Source of the DNA: Paraglomus occultum
Taxonomy: Eukaryota; Glomeromycota; Glomeromycetes; Paraglomerales; Paraglomeraceae
Assembly: GCA_910592205.1 (NCBI GenBank)
Contig: CAJVPJ010001022.1
Location: 1-13,197 of the forward strand
Direction of reading: 5' to 3'
Length of the DNA: 13,197 nt
The notes under the pieces were generated by a model. The model ran no database searches, had not been told where the DNA came from, and saw only the letters and a program-made list of their open reading frames with translations. Of this stretch, positions 8,048 to 13,197 are shown piece by piece; within the stretch, counting starts at the first letter, position 1; each line of letters begins with the position of its first letter. A program made the translations under genes and the position numbers.

Positions 8048-8168
8048 AAAACATAGCCCGTGTAAAAATATCGTAGTTAATTGAGCTGTTGATCATGCAG
8101 ACAAGAAAAAAACGATGAGATTAAATAGATTTACAAAAGTTCAACGCCTAATTAACCCAAAACCCAAA

Positions 8169-8234
8169 ATGTCTGGATCTGCATCATTATTATTATTATT
8201 ACTAACAATTGCAATTGTTTCGAATAGAATATAG
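8169..8234 (+). CDS. signal-peptide-like micro-ORF
   Basis: ATG 8169 reads MSGSASLLLLLLTIAIVSNR then I and TAG 8232-8234. The poly-Leu core comes from a TTA/ATT microsatellite at 8184-8200, so it may be fortuitous. If real it would be the first exon of the secreted gene formed by the exons at 8426-9288. No good donor is visible at its end. Confidence 0.25.
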   Translation: MSGSASLLLLLLTIAIVSNRI

Positions 8235-8425
8235 AATCTTCCCAAAATCTTTTTGTACAAGAAAATCCTCATTACGAAATAAGTATTAGTGTACTTACAA
8301 CATTGTTTGAGTGACATGCAATTGCGCGTGTCAGATTGTCAAATACGTCGAACTGCTCATTATACTTTGATGTAACCATCATTCTGATTGTTTCGGAATT
8401 TTTAAGTCTTACACAATTATTTCAG

Positions 8426-8483
8426 TTTTTAGCTCGCACCAATCTCAACTTCAAAAACAAACAATTACGCACTTTGAATAATA
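8426..8483 (+). CDS. exon candidate after a strong acceptor
   Basis: The acceptor TACACAATTATTTCAG ends at 8425. Two frames are open afterwards: FSSHQSQLQKQTITHFE, stopping near 8481, and FLARTNLNFKNKQLRTLNNN, stopping slightly later. I cannot choose between them, and no clear donor follows. It may be an internal exon of the gene that ends at 9288. Confidence 0.3.
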
Positions 8484-8566
8484 ATAATTGAACGTCTTCT
8501 ATTCCACAATGCAAATAAGTTGAGTGTACGCTGATTTGTGCTTGTATACATTTTATTTTATTTCAG

Positions 8567-8688
8567 ACGGCTTACGGCACACGCTAAATGCTTATGATCA
8601 CATGGTCAGGCATAATAATAAAGCAGGCAAAATTCTATCAAATATTCGAATCACATCTAAAATAATTATAACCAAATTCTTTGTTTAG
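8567..8688 (+). CDS. exon candidate, unknown protein
   Basis: A near-consensus acceptor (TTTTATTTTATTTCAG) opens an exon at 8567 whose frame is uninterrupted for 39 codons: GLRHTLNAYDHMVRHNNKAG, KILSNIRITSKIIITKFFV, then TAG 8686-8688. The stop is directly followed by GTGGGGAG, which resembles a donor, so the exon may end there with the TAG as an indel artefact. It is basic and helix-prone. No family recognised. Confidence 0.4.
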
Positions 8689-9122
8689 GTGGGGAGTGTT
8701 ATTGTTACAGAGTTAAAAACCTAATTTTAGTGTCCAATCGCAGCACAGGTCAACATACAGGAATAATGACGATTGTAAGTTTGGCCAGCATCTAAAGTGA
8801 CGAATTTGAAGATTGAGCTTTTAATAATTTTTACACTTGCAATAAGTACTAGAAAAGGCAAACCTAATGTTAAATGTGGCCATCTTTGTATTACAAAATT
8901 TTATGCGTTGAAAGTTTTTCATCGGAAATAAACTGTTCTCCAGTTATGTATACATTTTCACAATCCTGGACAATGTGTAAACACGCGGCAACATTGTAGT
9001 TTTTGAGCAAACCCAGAATCAAATTAACTTGCCATCGTTAATTTATAGAGGTTTAGGACACGAAGGAGAAGCGCGACTTTGCAAAATTGGCAATTTAATA
9101 TTCTTTGGTGTCCTACTTTTAG
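8689..9122. other. intron or spacer
   Basis: Between two exon candidates on the plus strand. It contains acceptor-like TGTTACAG (8705) and AATTTTAG followed by CPIAAQVNIQE and TAA (about 8731-8767), too short to call. Otherwise A+T-rich with nothing recognisable. Confidence 0.4.
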
Positions 9123-9288
9123 ACTACTGATAGCGCACCTGTCTGTGAAAGCGGCAGATCAAAGAAAAACGCCATTGAACAAAGTTTGTCCTACAATCAG
9201 CTTAGTAAACAAATCGTTATCGCAAGCATATCATCTATCCGCAGACAATAATAATGCAATCGCTTGTGAAAAAGCAACAAAGGAATAA
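9123..9288 (+). CDS. terminal exon, unknown protein, intact
   Basis: The acceptor TTGGTGTCCTACTTTTAG ends at 9122. The frame reads LLIAH LSVKAADQRKTPLNK, then VCPTISLVNKSLSQAYHLSA and DNNNAIACEKATKE, with TAA TAA at 9286-9291 overlapping an AATAAA poly(A) signal (9287-9292). No frame break. The composition (Ser/Asn/Lys, two Cys) is that of a soluble or secreted domain. It probably closes the gene whose earlier exons are at 8567-8688 and perhaps 8426; its acceptor needs two bases from the preceding exon. Confidence 0.5.
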
Positions 9289-9292
9289 TAAA

Positions 9293-9622
9293 TATACAAA
9301 AAAAGGCTTGGCGTATCAAAACGATACTGATAACGCACCGCCCCAAAAAACCAAATAAACAAATAGAAAATGTCAATAGACAACGCTGTTCTACGCTTCT
9401 GCAGAGCAAGCATGATTAAACATTAATATATGCAATTCGATAATTTAGTGGTGATATTACGGTTTTGATTGAGAAACTCGAACGGGTTGAAAGAAATAAA
9501 AAAACAGTAGTTCGAAAAATTGTTTATATCAAGAGTTGATTAATAAACTTGTACGAGTGAATAGATTGTCCAATGTAAATGCGATAAATAAATAGATAGA
9601 TAGGCATACATTGATCCATACT
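9293..9622. other. A+T-rich spacer
   Basis: Downstream of the AATAAA at 9287. A minus-strand ORF from 9413 (MLALQKRRTALSIDIFYLFI at its start) has a hydrophobic segment but overlaps the terminal exon antisense, so I treat it as a shadow. Confidence 0.4.
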
Positions 9623-9624
9623 AA

Positions 9625-9879
9625 GAGAGACAAAGACATTCATACCAACTTAAAAATGACTGGGGTGGAAATTGTTGTCAGTGTATACAATATAAACATA
9701 AATGGTTAAACTCAGTGGAGGTCGGGGGTATCATGCTACAGCACTTGATCGTAACGAATAAAGTTGAGAAAATTGGATTGGCTACGATTGTTTGCATACG
9801 GTACCTTAAAAACATTCGCTGGATGAGTTGGATTACATTGGTTTTTATTGTATTAACAACATTTGCCACAAACATTTAA
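9625..9879 (+). CDS. possible membrane-protein exon
   Basis: The frame is open for 84 codons from after TAA 9622-9624 to TAA 9877-9879, with an ATG at 9733. It includes NDWGGNCCQCIQYKHKWLNS, IMLQHLIVTNKVEKIGLATI and a C-terminal hydrophobic segment, WMSWITLVFIVLTTFA. This looks like a soluble Cys-containing stretch followed by one transmembrane helix. A minus-strand ORF covers 9875-9678 antisense and is equally long, and no splice acceptor or family match decides between them. Confidence 0.3.
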   Translation, partial: ERQRHSYQLKNDWGGNCCQCIQYKHKWLNSVEVGGIMLQHLIVTNKVEKIGLATIVCIRYLKNIRWMSWITLVFIVLTTFATNI

Positions 9880-9897
9880 TAGAAATTCTCAATCTAC

Positions 9898-10198
9898 CTA
9901 CACAACAACTACGCTACTTGAACCTATCTTTCTTGGAGATGGTCCACTTGCAATTACTTCAGCACTTCTTTTATAATTAGCCACATGTATTTTATCAGAT
10001 CTCAAACGCGTATTGATATCATAAACAGGAACCTTATAATAAGGAAAGAAGGCTTTATCAATCGTTGAAAACGTTTATATTGATTGATAGAGCCCGAACG
10101 AATAGAATAATGGCTCTCTTTAAAGCCTCTGATTCCTCGAGTTGATTGATATATGATATGAGAATTACTACGTACACACTTCCACAATTATCACATGA
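9898..10198 (-). pseudogene. terminal exon of an unknown protein, one or two frame breaks
   Basis: The acceptor GATCAACAG (AG at 10200-10199) opens SCDNCGSVYVVILISYINQL and EESEALKRAIILFVRALSIN to a TGA near 10063. In a neighbouring frame the protein continues AFFPYYKVPVYDINTRLRSD, KIHVANYKRSAEVIASGPSP and RKIGSSSVVV to TAG 9900-9898. The two parts abut at about 10070, so one indel explains the break. The N-terminal part has a CxxC-like pair and an amphipathic helix; the tail is Ser/Pro/basic. No family recognised. A third frame through the first part (STRGIRGFKESHYSIRSGSI) is also open. Upstream exons would lie antisense to the plus-strand gene that starts at 10195. Confidence 0.4.
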
Positions 10199-11507
10199 CT
10201 GTTGATCGAATTTTTACCATTACTATTACGCGCGCATCAAAAAGAGATTTGTGTCGTACTTGGTCTGAGCATCGCATGGAAGCGTGCTTAAAACATTGCC
10301 TTCACAGGCTCGCGAATGGACCGTTTCAAAGCCTATGTCAACACGCCGGTACGTACACAAGCGCTCGTTAATAAGGACAACCTCCCTCAATGACAAGTTC
10401 GACTAAACGGTTAACGCCACACACCCTCAAGAGATAGGGTGAGTGAAGAAAAAATGAATATAATTGGTCAATAGATGGTGGGCGATGGTGGGCGAGAAGA
10501 GAAGGTCAATATAGAGTTGGGTGCAAAGTTGACCGCTGATCCTAATATCAGATTGCAGATTCTAAAACAATCACATCAATCTTGTTTTTCGTTCTACAAC
10601 AGCAAGGAGCCATAACGCAACCACTTTAATGTCTCATGTCTTTGACAAGCTGAACATCTCAAAACGTTTGACAACCGAGTAAACGGCGTTATCCAAGCAC
10701 TTGTTGCCCTAGCGGAAATTCAAAACGACAGTTGGAAGCAGATTCATGAATGGTAATTAGTTGGAGAGTCATGTTACGCACATTTATTCTGCTGAGTATG
10801 TCCAGTCCATATTACCCGTCCGATCGACTCACGCGATTTCTCCTTTTCTTTCGATTCGGGACTATGGCAATCCCAATATTAGCGCAACTGACAAAATCAA
10901 TGCAAGTTTTCTGATCCCCACTCAGCCCAAGAGATACGAGCACCCTGCCTGTCATCAAGTCGCTCATTTATAAATCAAAATCACTAGACGGCGCTCTATC
11001 CGACTTCACGGACATTCAAAGCTTTATCGTCCACGCGTCTTATGAGAGTGGCGTCGTCGGGAATTATTTGAGGGTACTTCGGCTGGGCCGACAAGGCCTC
11101 AGACGACATTGAAGAGACTATTTTTGTCGTAAATTGTTATTTTGGTGAAACCAGTTACTGCTCCTGCTGCAGTTCTGAAGTTATTCCAGAAAAGTGGGAG
11201 ATGCGTAGTCAGGTGCTTCAAAAGATTTGTGTTTATAACTCGAAGGCATCATTACAGGTTTGTTACGAGCCCATGAAAATAAGATTTACGTTTTTTGATC
11301 ATTGTCTCATTACGTCTTTTCTTTTTTGTTTTACCCCAAATGCCCGTTTTTTTTTTATCTTTTGTGACATAGACTATACGCGCAGAGATTTGTCGAACGG
11401 TTTGGGGGTTTGCTGAGAGAAGGTGGAATAGAGCTTTACGTACCCAAGGATGAGTTATACGAATCATCAGAGCATATTCGTACTTTGACGTATCTAATAT
11501 GATGAAG
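10195..11507 (+). pseudogene. multi-exon unknown protein, several frame breaks
   Basis: ATG 10195 opens MTVDRIFTITITRASKRDLC, RTWSEHRMEACLKHCLHRLA and NGPFQSLCQHA, with the donor CCG|GTACGT at 10349. An acceptor after CTTGTTTTTCGTTCTACAACAG (exon from 10603) joins in phase and reads RSHNATTLMSHVFDK. Shifted one frame, AEHLKTFDNRVNGVIQALVA and LAEIQNDSWKQIHEW follow to 10756. Later segments are TLPVIKSLIYKSKSLDGALS, DFTDIQSFIVHASYESGVVG (frame open 10915-11112), then GYFGWADKASDDIEETIFVV, NCYFGETSYCSCCSSEVIPE and VLQKICVYNSKASLQ (11072-11257). The donor TTACAG|GTTTGT (11258) and acceptor ACGCGCAG (11385) join in phase to RFVERFGGLLREGGIELYVP and KDELYESSEHIRTLTYL, near the donor AAG|GTGGGT at 11508. 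The Cys-rich N-terminal part suggests an extracellular protein, but there is no clear signal peptide. I recognise no family. Confidence 0.45.
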
Positions 11508-11821
11508 GTGGGTGTTATTCAACTGCTTTGACGTGCAATGTCCTTCTCAAGTCTCATGATAGTTGCCTTTATTTTTTTATATTTTCTCCTATCGCAAAGA
11601 AAACGTACAAGACAATGTTTACGGCATTTCATTCTCTCCTTCAAAAATTCCGATTAACAGCGTTGCAGATATTTTAAACTGTAAGTGAGTACTAAACGTA
11701 ACTGCAAACTGCATATAGGAATCAGGAAATCGCGAAATGAAATTATTGCAGTTTTGAATTATGACTTCATCAGAAATATTATTTCAGATGCTAACCGCTC
11801 ATCTTTGTTCATAACATTTAG
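11508..11821. other. probable intron
   Basis: Begins with a consensus donor (AAG|GTGGGT) and ends with ACATTTAG before a coding-like exon at 11822. Internal acceptor-like GCGTTGCAG and TTATTTCAG occur, but only very short frames follow them. T-rich and otherwise featureless. Confidence 0.4.
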
Positions 11822-12161
11822 GACCAGAGGATTCACGAGCGCTTAATGGGCGGTAGACGCGAATAGCTACAATGTACACTATTCCGTTCAGAGGCAACGT
11901 TCGAGCAAACTGACACGTGGAAACGAAGACGATGACGCAATGAAATCTAGAAAACGATATATGTAGGCGTCAAGAAGCGCTGCGAGCTAGGATTATCGAA
12001 GATGATACAGAGACATTAACCCAAAAAAATGTGAATCCCCATACACAACACAGCAAATGCTTGACATAACCCAAGACACGCACAGAGATAGGTTCAATTT
12101 CCGTGGGATGAAGGTCTTGTCGAATATAACATTGAGCTCTGGTGATGATGAAGAGAGTTGA
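11822..12161 (+). pseudogene. C-terminal exon of an unknown protein, frame-broken
   Basis: After the acceptor TTCATAACATTTAG the segments are DQRIHERLMGGRRE (TAG 11864), LQCTLFRSEATFEQTDTWKR (same frame, to TGA 11933), then, shifted, NLENDICRRQEALRARIIED and DTETLTQK (11944-12027), then, shifted, CESPYTTQQMLDITQDTHRD, RFNFRGMKVLSNITL and SSGDDEES with TGA 12159-12161. The charged, helix-prone middle and the acidic Ser-rich C-terminus look like a cytoplasmic or nuclear protein. It may be the last exon of the gene starting at 10195 or a separate gene. An antisense ORF (12164-11970) is present, but the plus-strand segments are more protein-like. No family recognised. Confidence 0.4.
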
Positions 12162-12199
12162 CATGACAAGAGGGTAGATGATTAGAACGAAAAAGTGAG

Positions 12200-12349
12200 A
12201 TGAAATTTTGTCAAATGTGTAGATTGGTAGCTCGGGCGAAAATAGTTATGGTATTGAATAAGAGCTTTGGTAAGTTAAGATGTGTGGGAATCGGAAAGGG
12301 ACAGGGGAAAGAATTGTTGAATGTTTGTAGCCGCTCATGCTTATCTTAA
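12200..12349 (+). CDS. cationic Cys-containing small ORF or first exon
   Basis: ATG 12200 reads MKFCQMCRLVARAKIVMVLN, KSFGKLRCVGIGKGQGKELL and NVCSRSCLS, ending at TAA 12347-12349: 49 residues, five Cys, strongly basic. A consensus donor (TTTG|GTAAGT at 12270) lies inside it and leaves phase 1, which matches the acceptor at 12685. It could instead be a 23-codon first exon spliced to 12686-12813. I have no evidence for expression and no family match. Confidence 0.3.
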   Translation: MKFCQMCRLVARAKIVMVLNKSFGKLRCVGIGKGQGKELLNVCSRSCLS

Positions 12350-12529
12350 TAATATCTTTGATTATGCCTAGGCTGCCCAGGTTTATAAAGCAAGATTAGG
12401 ATGGTAATGTTTACCATCGAGACTTAAATAACGCAATCATGATCAAATTTCAATAAACGCAGCCTTTACGTTGAGACGGAACAACGTAGTACGGGACTTT
12501 TTTAGTTTGATTATTTTGGTGAGTAAAAG

Positions 12530-12813
12530 ATGGAAGAATTTGGAGTGTTAGATGGTGAGGAAACTGGGAGTGGTATCTACATTATTGTAGGATATTCATC
12601 ATATGTTACATGCTGTATCTACGTTTAGTGACTACATTCGTAGTTAACGCTTGTTTACATTAATTCTTTATTGTTTATTTTATAGCAAATACGGATTCGT
12701 CTGTTAAAGAATTGTTGGTTATGTCTACGTTTTGGAGGAGATATTTCTGTGAAGCGATGCATTCGCAATGGAGAGAGCGGGCTGTTGTCAGGGCGTTTGT
12801 TCGTGAGTTGTAG
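12530..12813 (+). CDS. small intact two-exon gene, unknown function
   Basis: Exon one is 12530-12554 (ATG in AAAAGATGG, MEEFGVLD) with the donor GATG|GTGAGG. Exon two follows the strong acceptor TTTATTGTTTATTTTATAG (ends 12685) and reads NTDSSVKELLVMSTFWRRYF, CEAMHSQWRERAVVRAFVRE and L, ending at TAG 12811-12813. The donor leaves one base and the acceptor provides two, so the join is in frame, giving about 50 residues with one Ala at the junction. The 131-nt intron is T-rich. No frame break is needed, unlike most of the window. If exon one is not used, the phase-1 donor at 12270 offers another first exon. The protein is basic, Trp/Arg-rich and helical, with no signal peptide. No family recognised. 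Confidence 0.45.
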
Positions 12814-12901
12814 CAACTGTCATATGTGCTCTAACATGGAGGAGCGGTAAAGAAATGTTGTGTCGTATTAACACTTCGACGCATGTGCAATGGAGAGAAC
12901 G
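12754..12901 (+). repeat. diverged 26-bp direct repeat coding xQWRER
   Basis: The block 12754-12779 (ending GCAATGGAGAGAGCG) recurs at 12876-12901 (ending GCAATGGAGAGAACG), 21 of 26 positions identical by eye, 122 nt apart. In one frame the copies read MHSQWRER and THVQWRER. The second copy is downstream of the stop at 12811, so it may be a remnant of a duplicated exon. Confidence 0.6.
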
Positions 12902-13197
12902 TCAGCAGACACGGACTTAACTTCGGACTACTGTACTACTCAATTTCAATACCGCAATAATCATCTGATATAAGTGCTTTACCTCATAAGACTCGGGCCT
13001 CCGCATTATACTCTGGTTGTGTGCGATAGCCCTTTGTGGGCCAACCCTTTTGAATTAGTTTAAACTATAGGACAACGGAAAAGTTTATTAAATGTTTTAC
13101 CGACATCCATTCCCTTAGAGCACATCACAATTATGCAAAAACTATAGTAGAAAATCTTCGTTTTATTATAGCCTTCCAGAGCCTCGTTTTACCTGCC
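12814..13197. other. window end, no clear gene
   Basis: Besides the second repeat copy, an ATG at 12890 opens a 22-codon frame (MERTSADTDLTSDYCTTQFQ). The last 200 nt show no coding-like frame I trust. Confidence 0.35.

Noticed and set aside
9231-9413. Minus-strand hydrophobic ORFs near 9200-9410
   Set aside because: They overlap antisense a plus-strand terminal exon that has an acceptor and an AATAAA at its stop.
185-12161. A variant genetic code or programmed frameshifting as in some ciliates
   Set aside because: Breaks occur at many different codons and in both directions, all three stops are also used as plausible terminators, and large introns and intergenic spaces do not fit ciliate macronuclear DNA.
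11970-12164. Minus-strand 64-residue ORF
   Set aside because: Plus-strand segments across the same bases (RRQEALRARIIED, TTQQMLDITQDTHRD) are more protein-like and continue an upstream exon.
1-13197. CRISPR array, tRNA, rRNA, retroelement or viral gene
   Set aside because: I found no regular spacer-repeat series, cloverleaf, rRNA segment, reverse transcriptase or integrase motif, or long terminal repeat.

Overview
The window looks like nuclear DNA of an invertebrate animal, but I cannot name the lineage. The reasons are A+T-rich sequence, short spliceosomal introns (about 40 to 250 nt) with GT...AG ends and T-rich acceptors such as TTTATTTCAG, AATAAA signals after stops, and two protein families I can recognise: a PAS-domain Ser/Thr kinase (PASK type) and glycosyltransferase family 31 (beta-1,3-galactosyltransferase type). 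There are no operons, ribosome-binding sites, RNA genes, CRISPR arrays or recognisable transposons.

Layout: (1) 185-764, plus: a Lys/Arg-rich protein built from four degenerate units. (2) 1008-3356, minus: an intact orphan exon (1356-1008), then a five-exon PAS-kinase-like gene (about 3356-1573). (3) 3934-6155, plus: a TATA box, two adjacent GT31-like copies and a run of terminal exons whose last join is in phase. (4) 6156-7091: intergenic, with one foldback. (5) 7092-7910: a small secreted-protein candidate (plus) facing a short minus-strand gene, with a palindromic poly(A) signal between them. (6) 7911-9292: a direct repeat, a signal-peptide-like ORF and several exons ending at an AATAAA. 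(7) 9625-10198: a possible membrane ORF (plus) and a minus-strand exon. (8) 10195-12161, plus: a multi-exon unknown protein. (9) 12200-12813, plus: one or two small unknown genes sharing an acceptor, then a diverged repeat.

The dominant feature is that nearly every recognisable protein is split between reading frames by single-base or two-base indels, while splice sites and conserved motifs survive. A few exons (1356-1008, 9123-9288, 12686-12813) are uninterrupted. Either the locus is full of young pseudogenes, or the source is an indel-rich, unpolished long-read assembly; the second fits better. Many genes have no ATG-to-stop ORF longer than 60 codons, so their positions come from joining protein-like segments across frames and splice sites. 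Those joins are inference.

I found no convincing new biological system. The most interesting items are the four-unit basic repeat protein, the PAS kinase with altered catalytic motifs, the GT31 pair with altered or missing DxD motifs, the palindromic poly(A) signal, and several unknown small proteins.
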